Source of the DNA: an uncultured Mycolicibacterium sp.
Lineage (GTDB): Bacteria > Actinomycetota > Actinomycetes > Mycobacteriales > Mycobacteriaceae
Length of the DNA stretch: 64,000 bases
NCBI RefSeq assembly: GCF_937941905.1
Contig: NZ_CALDGS010000116.1
Coordinates: 24,867 to 88,866 of the forward strand
Reading direction: 5' to 3'
Part shown: positions 54,904-63,999 of the stretch, in pieces
Numbering within the stretch: position 1 is the stretch's first letter
Layout of the letters: each line of letters begins with the position of its first letter
Notes under the pieces: generated by a model
What the model was told of the DNA's origin: nothing
Seen by the model: the letters and a program-made list of their open reading frames with translations, nothing else
Databases searched by the model: none
Position numbers and translations under genes: made by a program

Positions 54904-56763
54904 TCAGGCCCCCAATCGGGTGAGCAGGGTCGACAGCGCGTCGACCGCGTCGATCTTGGCGGTCAGGAACTCGTCGGGCCGGTGCTCGGCGTCGGCGACG
55001 GCCTTCTCCGGGCCGGCGAGGTAGACCCGCTGCACGCCGGCCGCGCGGGCGGCCGCGACGACGGCCGAGGCCTCGGCGCCGTAGCGGGCGTCGGTGCCGC
55101 ACACCACCGCGACGGCGGGGTTGCCGTGGTCGGCGACCGCGGCGGCCACCGTGCCGGCCTCGACGGTGCCGGGGTTGATCGCCTCGATGCCCCCGGCGGC
55201 CAGCAGGTTGGTGGCGAAGGTGGTGCGCACGTTGTGCTCGGCGAGCGGGCCGAGCGGCAGCAGCAGCACCCGCGGCCGGGCGCCGTGCGCGGCCAGGTAG
55301 GCGTCGCTGCGGTCGCGCAGCGCCTCGAACTGCGCGGCGTAGCGGCGCACCCCGGCCACCGCCTCGCCGACCGGCAGCGCCGGCTCGCCGAGGTTCGGGA
55401 ACTCGTTGACGCCGGTGACCGCCCGCCGGCGGTGGGCGATGTCGTCGGCGCGCCGGCCGGCGACGTCCTCGATCCGGTCGAGCAGCTGCTGCCCGGCGGC
55501 GGGCAGGCCGCCGGCGCGCTCGAGGTCGGTGAACAGCGCCCAGGCCTGCTCGGCCAGCTGCGCGGTGAGGTCCTCGACGAACCAGGAGCCGCCGGCCGGG
55601 TCGAGCACCCGGCCGAGGTTGGACTCCTCGAGCAGCAGCAGCTGGGTGTTGCGGGCGATGCGGCGCGCGAAACCCGGCTTGGTGCCGGGCATTCCGCCCG
55701 GGATGGCGACGTCGAAGGGGTGCACGAGCACGGTGTCGGCACCGCCGACGCCGGCCGAGAAGGCCGCGACGGTGGTGCGCAGCATGTTCACCCACGGGTC
55801 GCGCTGGGTCATCATCGGCAGCGAGGTGACCACGTGCAGGGTGGCCGCCCCGGCCTCGGGCGCGCCGACCACCTCGGCGACCCGGGCCCACAGCTGCCGG
55901 GCCGCACGCAGCTTGGCGATGGTGAGGAACTGGTCGTCGTCGGCGGCGAACCGGAAGCTGATCTGGCGCACCGCGTCGGCCACCGGCAGCCCGCCCTCGA
56001 CGAGCAGCCGCAGTGCGGCCACCGCCGCGGCGATCGCGCCGCCGAGCTCCTGGGCCGCGCTCGCCCCCCGGTCGTGCAGGGCGGCGCCGTCGACGGTCAC
56101 CGCGCGGACCCGCCCGCCGTGGCCGGCGGCGTCCCTGGCAGCGGCGACGACCGCCTCGGGCGCCGGGGCGGCGCGGCCGGTCAGCGGCGCGAGGAAGGGA
56201 TCCGCACCCAGGTCGACGGCCAGCCGGCCGCGCTGCTCGTCGTCGAGCCCGGCCAGCAGCGGCAGCAGCGCCGCGACGGCGGCGGCGTAGTCGGCGCCGG
56301 CGTCCACGATGAGCGGCACCAGGTCGATGAACACCCCGTCGAGCACGCGCGGCAGGTCGGCCGGGGCGATGCCGTCGGCACCGAGCCGCAGCTGCAGCGC
56401 GCCGACCCCCTCGGTCAGCGCGACCAGCACCGCGCCGTTGACGGCGGCCGCACCGGATCCGTTGCCGCCGAACGCCTCCACGACTTTCCAGCCGGCCTTG
56501 ACGTCGCGCAGGGCGTCACCGCCCCGGACGTAGGGCCACTGGCCGGGCAGCGGCGGCTCGTCCCGCTCGTCGAGGCGGGTGTAGAGCGGACGGATCGCGA
56601 AGCCTTCATAGGTGGGGGAATCGAGCAGCCGCTCGGGTTCCTCGGGCAGCTCGGCGGGATCGCGGCGCAGGCTCTTGGCCAGCACACCGGCGACCGCGGA
56701 CCGCCACCGTTGGCGATCGGCCTCGATGACGCTGGCGGCGGTACTGGACCCCTGTTCGGACAC
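54904..56763 (-). CDS. mutA: Methylmalonyl-CoA mutase small subunit
   Basis: This 619-residue non-catalytic subunit forms the heterodimer with MutB. It keeps the barrel (LPGQWPYVRGGDALRDVKAGWKV, QRDPWVNMLRTTVAAFSAGVGG) but its C-terminal domain lacks the DxHxxG cobalamin motif, as expected for MutA. The start is decided by the ribosome site: AGGAG at 56774-56770 lies six bases before GTG at 56763, whereas the in-frame ATG at 56769 touches it directly. Length is normal for the family. Confidence 0.94.
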   Translation of the reverse strand: MSEQGSSTAASVIEADRQRWRSAVAGVLAKSLRRDPAELPEEPERLLDSPTYEGFAIRPLYTRLDERDEPPLPGQWPYVRGGDALRDVKAGWKVVEAFGGNGSGAAAVNGAVLVALTEGVGALQLRLGADGIAPADLPRVLDGVFIDLVPLIVDAGADYAAAVAALLPLLAGLDDEQRGRLAVDLGADPFLAPLTGRAAPAPEAVVAAARDAAGHGGRVRAVTVDGAALHDRGASAAQELGGAIAAAVAALRLLVEGGLPVADAVRQISFRFAADDDQFLTIAKLRAARQLWARVAEVVGAPEAGAATLHVVTSLPMMTQRDPWVNMLRTTVAAFSAGVGGADTVLVHPFDVAIPGGMPGTKPGFARRIARNTQLLLLEESNLGRVLDPAGGSWFVEDLTAQLAEQAWALFTDLERAGGLPAAGQQLLDRIEDVAGRRADDIAHRRRAVTGVNEFPNLGEPALPVGEAVAGVRRYAAQFEALRDRSDAYLAAHGARPRVLLLPLGPLAEHNVRTTFATNLLAAGGIEAINPGTVEAGTVAAAVADHGNPAVAVVCGTDARYGAEASAVVAAARAAGVQRVYLAGPEKAVADAEHRPDEFLTAKIDAVDALSTLLTRLGA

Positions 56764-56915
56764 CGGCATCTCCTGTTGTCGCGTTGTCGCAGCATGTGAC
56801 GGACGCACCCGCCCCACAGGCTAAATGATCGCCGTCACCGCCCCGCACCCGGTCCGGGGCGGCCGCTCCGCGCGGCGGACCGGCCGGGCCCGCGGGTGCC
56901 CGTACGCTGGTATCC

Positions 56916-57650
56916 GTGCAACCCGTCGTCAGAACCATTCGCGCGGTTCAGGCCGCGGTGCTGGCGACGCCGGCGCAGATCTCGCCCCGCCGGCTGATCG
57001 TGACCGCCGCGGCGATTGTGACCCTCGTCGCAGTGGTGGCGGTGGTGCCGCTGCCCACCGCGGTGCAGCTGCGCGACTGGGCGACCTCGCTGGGTTCGTG
57101 GTTCCCGGTGGCGTTTCTGGCCGCCCACATCGTGGTGACGGTCTTCCCGTTCCCGCGCACCGCGTTCACGCTCGCTGCCGGACTGCTCTTCGGCCCGGCG
57201 CTGGGGGTGTCGATCGCGGTGGCGGCCAGCACCGTCAGCGCGGTGATCGCGCTGCTGCTGGTGCGCGCGCTGGGGCTGCAGCTGCGCCGGCTCGAGCACC
57301 ACCCGGGGGTGGCCGCGGTGAACACGCACCTGCGCCGGCGCGGCTGGGCGGCGATCCTGTCGATGCGGCTGATCCCGGCGGTGCCGTTCTCGGTGCTCAA
57401 CTACGCCGCCGGGGTGTCGGCGGTGCGGACGCTGCCCTACACCGTGGCCACGCTGGCCGGGCTGCTGCCGGGCACGGCGGCGGTGGTGGTGCTCGGCGAC
57501 GCGCTCACCGGCGAGGTGAGCCCGCTGCTGCTGGCGGTGTCGGCGGGCACCGCGGTGGTCGGGATCGCCGGCCTGGTGCACGAGGTGCGCCGGCACCGGC
57601 GGGCGGTGGGCGCGCGGGCCGAGGCCGCCGAGCCGGTCGCGGTGCGCTGA
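56916..57650 (+). CDS. VTT/TVP38-family (DedA-like) membrane protein
   Basis: This 244-residue inner-membrane protein has the VTT/SNARE-associated domain: FPFPRTAFTLAAGLLFGPALGV, LRRRGWAAILSMRLIPAVPFSVLNYAAG and LPYTVATLAGLLPGT. Family members are thought to move phospholipids or related lipids between leaflets. About five membrane segments are visible. GTG at 56916 follows TACGCT (56903-56908) by seven bases, again leaderless. The position matches Rv1491c. Confidence 0.9.
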   Translation: MQPVVRTIRAVQAAVLATPAQISPRRLIVTAAAIVTLVAVVAVVPLPTAVQLRDWATSLGSWFPVAFLAAHIVVTVFPFPRTAFTLAAGLLFGPALGVSIAVAASTVSAVIALLLVRALGLQLRRLEHHPGVAAVNTHLRRRGWAAILSMRLIPAVPFSVLNYAAGVSAVRTLPYTVATLAGLLPGTAAVVVLGDALTGEVSPLLLAVSAGTAVVGIAGLVHEVRRHRRAVGARAEAAEPVAVR

Positions 57651-57654
57651 CCGC

Positions 57655-58560
57655 TCAGCCGGTTTCCCGGCCGCCGGGAACGAGCCCGGAGGCGTAGCTC
57701 TCCTTGACCACCTCGAGGTGGACCCAGCTCTCCACCGCGCCGACCCCGGGCAGTGCCCGGACGGTCTCCAGGGTCTCCAGCAGCTGCGCGGCGGAGAAGG
57801 CCCGCACGGTGGCCAGCACGTCGAACCGGCCCAGGGTGCGGGCGACGAAGATGACCGCGCGCATCCCGCTCAGCGCGTCGAGCACCCCGGCGGCGTCGCC
57901 GCGCAACCGGATGCCCAGCCCCATCGCGCGCTGCCGGTCCCGGCCGGAGTGGCGCACCACCGCGCCGATCCGCACCACCTGGCCGTCGATCAGCCGCACC
58001 ACCCGCCGGCGCGCCGCGGCCGGCGAGAGTCCCACCGCCGCCGCGAGATCCACGTAGGAGGCGCGGCCGTCGCGCTGCAGTTCGCGCAGCAGCGCCCGGT
58101 CGGTGTCGTCGATGTCGACGCGGACCCGCCCGACCGGGCCGACCACGTCGCGCACCACCTCGATGTAGCTCAGCGTGTCCACGCCGGTGACCCCGGGCAG
58201 TGCCCGCAGCGTGGCCAGCACCCCGTCGAGGTGGCGCACCGAGCCGACCCGGGCCTCGACGACCAGCGCGTAGCCGCCGCTGGTCAGCGACAGGAAGGCG
58301 ACGTCGTCACGGGCGGCCAGCACGGCGGCGACGGGGCCGGCCGGCCCGTCGACGGCGACGCTGAGGTGGGCCAGCGCGCCGCGGCCGAGCACCTCGGGGT
58401 GCACCACGCCGCGCACCACCACCCGGCCGGTGTCGATGAGCCGTTGCACCCGGGCCGCCACCGCGGATCGGGACAGCCCCACCCGCTCGGCGATGTCGCG
58501 GTGGGTGAGCCGGCCGTCGTCCTCGAGCAGCCCGATGATCGCCTCGTCGAGCTCGTCCAT
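57655..58560 (-). CDS. Tandem Lrp/AsnC-family transcriptional regulator
   Basis: This 301-residue protein is a duplication of an AsnC/Lrp unit. The first half has a helix-turn-helix at about 1-50 (LDEAIIGLLEDDGRLTHRDIAERVGLSRSAV) and a RAM-type ligand domain. The second half has another HTH (about 155-205, LLRELQRDGRASYVDLAAAVGLSPAAARRRV) and a second ligand domain. It is divergent from an NCS1 permease and ureohydrolase pair, so it probably controls them. ATG at 58560 is used; GTG codons at 58569 and 58602 are in-frame alternatives. Confidence 0.88.
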   Translation of the reverse strand: MDELDEAIIGLLEDDGRLTHRDIAERVGLSRSAVAARVQRLIDTGRVVVRGVVHPEVLGRGALAHLSVAVDGPAGPVAAVLAARDDVAFLSLTSGGYALVVEARVGSVRHLDGVLATLRALPGVTGVDTLSYIEVVRDVVGPVGRVRVDIDDTDRALLRELQRDGRASYVDLAAAVGLSPAAARRRVVRLIDGQVVRIGAVVRHSGRDRQRAMGLGIRLRGDAAGVLDALSGMRAVIFVARTLGRFDVLATVRAFSAAQLLETLETVRALPGVGAVESWVHLEVVKESYASGLVPGGRETG

Positions 58561-58718
58561 GCGTTCCACCGGTCGACCACCTGCCCCGCGCCCGATCTCC
58601 ACCGAAGATTTTTCGTCACGATAGCGCCGTCGTTCCGGTCACCAAAGCCGGTCCGAGTTCGATGTTTCGACATGTTCGACGGCACTGGCCGTCGGATTTG
58701 TCACCGAAACACGGGCGT

Positions 58719-58733
58719 AACGATCGAATCGTT
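58719..58733. promoter_or_regulatory. Palindrome in the Lrp/permease divergent region
   Basis: AACGAT-CGA-ATCGTT is a perfect 6-bp inverted repeat with a three-base centre. It overlaps the probable -35 (TTTGCG, 58732-58737) of the permease promoter, whose -10 is TACCGT at 58756-58761. A further TGT-TTCG-ACA symmetry lies near 58664-58673. It is a candidate Lrp operator. Confidence 0.5.
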
Positions 58734-58794
58734 TGCGCTGACCTGACCGCGGTTCTACCGTGTGCCGCACCAACCCCGCCCCGGGAGGATCGCC

Positions 58795-60360
58795 ATGTCC
58801 GTCACCGACACCGCCCCGCAACCGCCGAAGGTCACCGAGGTCGAGCAGCACGGCGTCGAGCCGATCCCCGACGCCGAGCGCACCGCGCGGCCGGTGGACC
58901 TGTTCCGCCTGGTGTTCGGCGGTGCGAACACCATCGCGACGGTGGTGCTGGGCACCTTCCCGATCATCTTCGGCCTGTCGTTCACCGCCGCCCTGCTGGC
59001 CACCCTGGCCGGTCTGGTGCTCGGCGCGCTGATCCTGGCGCCGATGTCGCTGTTCGGGCCGCGCAACGGCACCAACAACGCGGTGTCGTCGTCGGCGCAC
59101 CTGGGTGTGCACGGCCGCATCGTCGGCTCGTTCCTGTCGCTGCTGACCGCCCTGGCGTTCTTCTCGATTTCGGTGTGGACCTCCGGCGACGTGCTCGTCG
59201 GCGGCGCCAACCGCGCCTTCGGGCTGCCCCAGACCGACGCCGCGCTCGCGGTGGCCTACGGCGTGTTCGCGCTGCTGGTGCTCGTGGTGTGCATCTACGG
59301 GTTCCGGTTCATGCTGCTGGTCAACAAGATCGCGGTGGTCGCGGCGACCGCGCTGTTCATCGCCGGGGCATTCGCGTTCGGCGGCGCGTTCGATCCGGGC
59401 TATCCGGGCAGCGTGACGCCGGGCGATCCGCTGTTCTGGCCGGCGTTCGTCGGGGCCGCGCTGATCGTGATGAGCAACCCGGTGTCGTTCGGCGCGTTCC
59501 TGGGCGACTGGGCCCGCTACATCCCCCGCGACACCCCGTCCTGGCAGCCGATGGCGGCCGCCTTCGCCGCCCAGCTGGCCACCCTGGTGCCGTTCCTGTT
59601 CGGACTCGTCACCGCGACCGTGATCGCCACCGCCGCACCGGATTTCATCGCCGACGGGGACTACGTCGGCGGGCTGCTGGCGGTGTCGCCGGGGTGGTAC
59701 TTCGTGCCGGTGTGCCTGATCGCGCTGATCGGCGGCATGTCCACCGGCACCACCGCGCTCTACGGCACCGGTCTGGACTTCTCCAGCGTGTTCCCCCGGT
59801 TCTCCCGGGTGCAGGCCACCGTGTTCATCGGCACGGCCGCGATCGTGTTCATCTTCGTCGGCCGCTTCGCCTTCAATGTGGTGCAGAGCATCTCGACGTT
59901 CGCCGTGCTGATCGTCACCTGCACCGCGCCGTGGATGGTGATGATGATGATCGGCTGGTTCACCCGCCGGGGCTTCTACGACTCCGACGCGCTGCAGGTG
60001 TTCAACCGGCGCCAGCGCGGTGGCCGGTACTGGTTCAACCACGGCTGGAACCCGCGCGGCCTGGCCGCCTGGGTGGTCTCGGCGGTGACCTCGCTGTGCT
60101 TCGTCAACCTGCCCGGCCAGTTCGTCGGCCCGCTCGGCGAACTCGCCGGGGGCGTCGACCTGTCCATCCCGGTGGGCCTGGGCCTGGCCGCCGTGCTCTA
60201 TCCGGCGCTGCTGTGGCTGTTCCCGGAGCCCGGTGACGTGTTCGGGCCCGCCGGCCCGCGCGGCGTGCCGGCCGGTCCCCCGGCCAACATCCCCATCGTG
60301 TCGAGCGAGCCCGCGCCCCCGGGTGACGCCGGCACCCCGACCCGGAAGGTCCGCACATGA
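58795..60360 (+). CDS. NCS1-family (cytosine/purine-type) permease
   Basis: This 521-residue nucleobase:cation symporter-1 family protein has twelve hydrophobic segments and typical runs VFGGANTIATVVLGTFPIIFGLSF, MSLFGPRNGTNNAVSSSAH and MSNPVSFGAFLGDWARYIP. The C-terminal tail is Pro-rich. GGGAGG lies seven bases before the ATG at 58795. The stop overlaps the ureohydrolase start as ATGA, so the imported compound is probably a substrate of that enzyme or its precursor. The true substrate is unknown. Confidence 0.88.
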   Translation: MSVTDTAPQPPKVTEVEQHGVEPIPDAERTARPVDLFRLVFGGANTIATVVLGTFPIIFGLSFTAALLATLAGLVLGALILAPMSLFGPRNGTNNAVSSSAHLGVHGRIVGSFLSLLTALAFFSISVWTSGDVLVGGANRAFGLPQTDAALAVAYGVFALLVLVVCIYGFRFMLLVNKIAVVAATALFIAGAFAFGGAFDPGYPGSVTPGDPLFWPAFVGAALIVMSNPVSFGAFLGDWARYIPRDTPSWQPMAAAFAAQLATLVPFLFGLVTATVIATAAPDFIADGDYVGGLLAVSPGWYFVPVCLIALIGGMSTGTTALYGTGLDFSSVFPRFSRVQATVFIGTAAIVFIFVGRFAFNVVQSISTFAVLIVTCTAPWMVMMMIGWFTRRGFYDSDALQVFNRRQRGGRYWFNHGWNPRGLAAWVVSAVTSLCFVNLPGQFVGPLGELAGGVDLSIPVGLGLAAVLYPALLWLFPEPGDVFGPAGPRGVPAGPPANIPIVSSEPAPPGDAGTPTRKVRT

Positions 60361-61310
60361 CCAACCCCACCCCGATCGGCCCCGTCGACTCCGCACAGGT
60401 GCCCCGGTTCGCCGGGCCCGCGACCTTCGCCCGGCTGCCGCGGCTGGACCAGGTGCCCGCCGCCGACGTCGTGGTGGCCGGTGTGCCGTTCGACACCGGC
60501 GTGTCCTACCGGCCCGGGGCCCGATTCGGCCCCACCCACGTGCGGGAGTCGTCGCGGCTGCTGCGCCCCTATCACCCGGGTCTGGACGTCTCCCCCTTCG
60601 AGATCGCCCAGGTCGCCGACGCCGGCGACATCGCGGTCAACCCGTTCGACATCGCCGAGGCGATCGCCACCGTCGAGCAGGCGGCACGCGAGATGACCTC
60701 CGGCGCAACGAAACTCGTCACCATCGGTGGCGACCACACCATCGCGCTGCCGCTGCTGCGGGCCGCGGCGGCCAAGCACGGGCCGGTGGCGCTGGTGCAC
60801 TTCGACGCCCACCTGGACACCTGGGACACCTACTTCGGCGCCGCCTACACCCACGGCACCCCGTTCCGCCGCGCGGTCGAGGAGGGCATCCTGGACACCT
60901 CGGCGCTGTCGCACGTGGGCACCCGCGGCCCGCTGTACGGCAAGAAGGACCTCGAGGACGACCGCCGGTTCGGGTTCGGCATCATCACCGCCTCCGACGT
61001 CTACTACCAGGGCGTGCACGAGGTCGTCGACCGGCTGCGCGACCGGCTCGGCGACCGCCCGGTCTACCTGTCGATCGACATCGACGTGCTCGACCCGGCG
61101 TTCGCGCCGGGCACCGGCACCCCGGAGGCCGGCGGGATGAGCAGCCGCGAGCTGCTGGAGATCCTGCGCGGGCTGCGCGGGCTGAACCTGGTGGGCGCCG
61201 ACGTCGTGGAGGTGGCCCCGGCCTACGACCACGCCGAGATGACCGGCATCGCCGCCGCGCACGTCGCCTACGACCTGGTGTCGCTGCTGGCGCTCGGTCC
61301 CGGGGCCTGA
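60357..61310 (+). CDS. Agmatinase/guanidinobutyrase-type ureohydrolase
   Basis: This 317-residue binuclear-metal ureohydrolase has all six ligands: His127 in GGDHTIA, Asp150/His152/Asp154 in HFDAHLD, and Asp241/Asp243 in SIDIDVLDP. It also has YTHGTPFR (His166) and GTGTPEAGG (Glu257), typical of agmatinase-like rather than arginase enzymes. It would release urea from a guanidino compound. Agmatine, guanidinobutyrate and related compounds cannot be told apart from the sequence. It is coupled to the NCS1 permease. Confidence 0.85.
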   Translation: MTNPTPIGPVDSAQVPRFAGPATFARLPRLDQVPAADVVVAGVPFDTGVSYRPGARFGPTHVRESSRLLRPYHPGLDVSPFEIAQVADAGDIAVNPFDIAEAIATVEQAAREMTSGATKLVTIGGDHTIALPLLRAAAAKHGPVALVHFDAHLDTWDTYFGAAYTHGTPFRRAVEEGILDTSALSHVGTRGPLYGKKDLEDDRRFGFGIITASDVYYQGVHEVVDRLRDRLGDRPVYLSIDIDVLDPAFAPGTGTPEAGGMSSRELLEILRGLRGLNLVGADVVEVAPAYDHAEMTGIAAAHVAYDLVSLLALGPGA

Positions 61311-61342
61311 TCCGGGCCCCGGGAGTCACCGGGTGGCGGGAA

Positions 61343-62605
61343 TCACTGCCCCGCGGGCGGTGCCGGCGGGTTCGGCGGGGTGATCGGGCCGCCCATGAGC
61401 TGATCCCCCGTGATCCGGAATCCGGGCGGGTCGATCTGGGGCGCCGGGTCGATCGGGCCGGGCCGGCTCGGCTGCGGCGGTCGGCCGTAGCCGGGCCCGT
61501 CCACCGGCCGGCGGGCCTGCGCCTCGGCGTCGGCGACGGCCGCCGCGATCGCCGGGTCGGTGCTGGTGTCGAACCAGTCGGCGACCTCGTCGGAGTCGTC
61601 CTCGGGCTTGGGCAGGTTCTCGTCCACCGGCGACGGGGTGTAGCGGAACACCCCGTCCTCCCCCGGCGCGCCGAGCAGCTTGGTGAAGCCCTGCAGCGCG
61701 TTGCCGAAGTCGCTGGGCACGATCCAGACCTTGTTCGCCTCGCCCTTGGCCATCTGCGGCAGGGTCTGCAGGTACTGGTAGGTCAGCAGCTCCGGGGTGG
61801 GCCGGGCGGCCTTGATCGCGGCGAAGGTCTTCTCGATGGCCTTCGCCTGGCCCTGGGCCTGCAGGTAGGCGGCCGCCCGCTCGCCCTGGGCACGCAGGAT
61901 GCGGGACTGCCGCTCGGCCTCGGCGGCCAGGATGGCGGCCTGCTTGGCGCCCTCGGCGGCCAGGATCTGGGCCTGCTTCTGGCCCTCGGCCTGTTTGATC
62001 GCCGACTCCCGGGCGCCCTCGGCGGTGAGGATCATCGCGCGCTTCTCCCGGTCGGCGCGCATCTGCTTCTCCATCGAGTCCTGGATGCTCGGCGGCGGGT
62101 CGATGCTGCGCAGCTCGACCCGGGCCACCCGGAGGCCCCACCGGGTGGTGGCCTCGTCGAGCACCCCGCGCAGCGCGGTGTTGATCTGGTCGCGCGAGGT
62201 CAGCGTCTGCTCCAGGGTCATGCCGCCGACCAGGTTGCGCAGCGTGGTGGTGGTCAACTGCTCCACACCGACGATGTAGTTGCTGATGTTGTAGACCGCC
62301 GCCTGCGGGTTGGTGACCTGGAAGTAGACCACCGTGTCGATCTGCACGGTGAGGTTGTCCTCGGTGATCACCGGCTGCGGCGGGAAGGACACCACGCGCT
62401 CGCGCAGGTCCACCCGGGCCCGGATGCGGTCGATGAACGGCAGCAGCAGGGTGAGCTGGCCGGACACCGTGCGACTGTAGCGGCCCAGCCGTTCGATCAC
62501 CGCGGCCTCGGCCTGCGGGATCAGCGCGACGGATTTGGCCACCACGATCGCGGCGAACACCACGAATACGAGCAGCAGTACCAGGCCTGCCACGGCGCCG
62601 TCCAT
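61343..62605 (-). CDS. SPFH/stomatin-family membrane protein
   Basis: This 420-residue protein has an N-terminal membrane segment (residues 5-25), an SPFH/band-7 domain (VIERLGRYSRTVSGQLTLLLPFIDRIR to about 190), and a long Ala/Glu/Gln-rich coiled-coil region (EGQKQAQILAAEGAKQAAIL). The tail is Pro-rich (GPITPPNPPAPP). It resembles QmcA/Rv1488 proteins that form large membrane-bound assemblies. ATG at 62605 has GAAGGGA upstream. It pairs with the NfeD gene that precedes it by 14 bases. Confidence 0.93.
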   Translation of the reverse strand: MDGAVAGLVLLLVFVVFAAIVVAKSVALIPQAEAAVIERLGRYSRTVSGQLTLLLPFIDRIRARVDLRERVVSFPPQPVITEDNLTVQIDTVVYFQVTNPQAAVYNISNYIVGVEQLTTTTLRNLVGGMTLEQTLTSRDQINTALRGVLDEATTRWGLRVARVELRSIDPPPSIQDSMEKQMRADREKRAMILTAEGARESAIKQAEGQKQAQILAAEGAKQAAILAAEAERQSRILRAQGERAAAYLQAQGQAKAIEKTFAAIKAARPTPELLTYQYLQTLPQMAKGEANKVWIVPSDFGNALQGFTKLLGAPGEDGVFRYTPSPVDENLPKPEDDSDEVADWFDTSTDPAIAAAVADAEAQARRPVDGPGYGRPPQPSRPGPIDPAPQIDPPGFRITGDQLMGGPITPPNPPAPPAGQ

Positions 62606-62619
62606 ATCGGTCCCTTCGG

Positions 62620-63054
62620 TCAGGGGGTGTTCACCACCACCGCGGTGGCGCCGTCGATACGCACCACGGTGACGTGTTCCCCCGGTTCGTACACATCGTG
62701 GTCGTTGAGCGGACGGGCCGTCCACACCTCGCCGTCGAGGCGGACCTGGCCCTGGTGCACGGTGACCCGGTCGAGCACCAGCGCGCTCTTGCCCTCGAGC
62801 TCCTTGATCGGGTCGGGCAGCCCGTCGCCGGGGCCGAACCGGCGCCGCAGCGCCGGGCGCACCAGCACCAGCAACAGCACCGACACCACCAGGAACACCA
62901 CGCCGTCGACCCAGATCGGCCAGGGCAACAGCCAGCTGGTGCCGGCCGCGGCGAGCGCCCCGCCGGACAGCATGAGCAGGAACAGGTCCCCGGTCAGCGC
63001 CTCCGCACCGGCGAGACCCAGCGCGAGCACGAGCCAGATCAGCGCAGCGGGCAT
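62620..63054 (-). CDS. NfeD-like membrane protein
   Basis: This 144-residue protein has three to four membrane segments (about 3-70) and a C-terminal OB-fold (about 85-142, GKSALVLDRVTVHQGQVRLDGEVWTARP), the short NfeD form. NfeD proteins are commonly paired with SPFH proteins, as here with the gene downstream. Both may organise membrane microdomains. TAGGCT (63066-63061) lies six bases before the ATG at 63054, giving a leaderless transcript. Confidence 0.92.
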   Translation of the reverse strand: MPAALIWLVLALGLAGAEALTGDLFLLMLSGGALAAAGTSWLLPWPIWVDGVVFLVVSVLLLVLVRPALRRRFGPGDGLPDPIKELEGKSALVLDRVTVHQGQVRLDGEVWTARPLNDHDVYEPGEHVTVVRIDGATAVVVNTP

Positions 63055-63111
63055 GCCAGCAGCCTAACGCGAATCCGTCCGGCCGGACGGCACGAATTAG
63101 ACTGCCTGACC

Positions 63112-63999
63112 ATGTGGTGTCCCAGCGTGTCGTTGTCGGTGTGGGCCAACGCCTGGCTCGCCGGGGCGGCCGCGCCGGACGACGTCCTCGATGCGTTGTC
63201 CCGTTGGGCACCAAGGCATTTCGTCAACGCCTACGACTCCGCGACGGCGGACCGGACCGGCCTGGCCTGGCCGGATCTGGAGGATGCGGCCAGTGTGTCG
63301 CTGCTGGCGGTGCTGCGCACCACGGCCCGTCCCGCCCCCGGTGCCGCCCCGATGACGGTGGTGCTGCCGGTGCCCGGCGACGTGCGCGGGCTGCCGGCCG
63401 GCACCCAGTTCCAGCACGACGCGATCACCGCCGGCGAGGCGATTGTCGTCACCGACGCGGACCGCCCGGACACCGTGGTGGGGCTGGTGCCCGAGTTCGA
63501 GTTCGAGGGCGACGACCACCCGGTCGAGTACACCGATCCCGGCCACGCCGACGCCGGTGACCTCGGCGACGTCTCGGCGCTGGCCTGGACGGTCTACTCG
63601 GTGCCGGCGCCGGTGCCGGCACCGCCGACCGACCTCGGCGAGGCCGAGTACGCGCTGCGCTCGGCGGTGCGCGAGGCGGCCGAGGCGCTCGGGACGCTGC
63701 AGCTGCAGGCCGCCGGGTCGGCCGGGGTCGACGATCCACGGGCCATGGTCGAGCAGATCCTGGCCGCCGGGCACGCCCACCCGGCGCCCGACCACGCCCC
63801 GGCGCGGGCACTGCGGGTGCTCGAGCACGCCGCGCACGTCGACGCGATCATCACGGTGAGCGCCGGGCTGCTGCCGATCGGCCTGCAGTCCGCGTCGCAG
63901 GTGCAGCTCGCCGGTGATGCGCTGCGCCCGCTGGCGGCCGTGGTGCGCTCGGCCCGGCTGGCCGCGGTGAACGCGATCCTGCACTCGGCCTGGCGCTAG
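63112..63999 (+). CDS. Conserved mycobacterial protein of unknown function
   Basis: This 295-residue protein is equivalent in position to Rv1486c. It is acidic and has no signal peptide or membrane helix. The N-terminal part (MWCPSVSLSVWANAWLAG) is hydrophobic, the middle has FEFEGDDHPVEY and a Pro/Ala linker (VPAPVPAPPTDL), and the end is alpha-helical (MVEQILAAGHAHPAPD, VQLAGDALRPLAAVVR). I do not recognise a catalytic motif. TAGACT (63098-63103) lies eight bases before the ATG, consistent with a leaderless mRNA. Divergent from NfeD with a 57-bp gap. Confidence 0.85.
   Translation: MWCPSVSLSVWANAWLAGAAAPDDVLDALSRWAPRHFVNAYDSATADRTGLAWPDLEDAASVSLLAVLRTTARPAPGAAPMTVVLPVPGDVRGLPAGTQFQHDAITAGEAIVVTDADRPDTVVGLVPEFEFEGDDHPVEYTDPGHADAGDLGDVSALAWTVYSVPAPVPAPPTDLGEAEYALRSAVREAAEALGTLQLQAAGSAGVDDPRAMVEQILAAGHAHPAPDHAPARALRVLEHAAHVDAIITVSAGLLPIGLQSASQVQLAGDALRPLAAVVRSARLAAVNAILHSAWR

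Noticed and set aside
51775..56799. A 1674-codon plus-strand open frame opposite meaB, mutB and mutA
   Set aside because: It crosses three real genes on the other strand and contains only low-complexity translation. MeaB, MutB and MutA are certain from their motifs.
58561..58602. Longer N-terminus for the Lrp regulator from GTG 58602
   Set aside because: The extra 14 residues (VEIGRGAGGRPVER) are not part of an Lrp helix-turn-helix. I kept ATG 58560 but cannot exclude the longer form.
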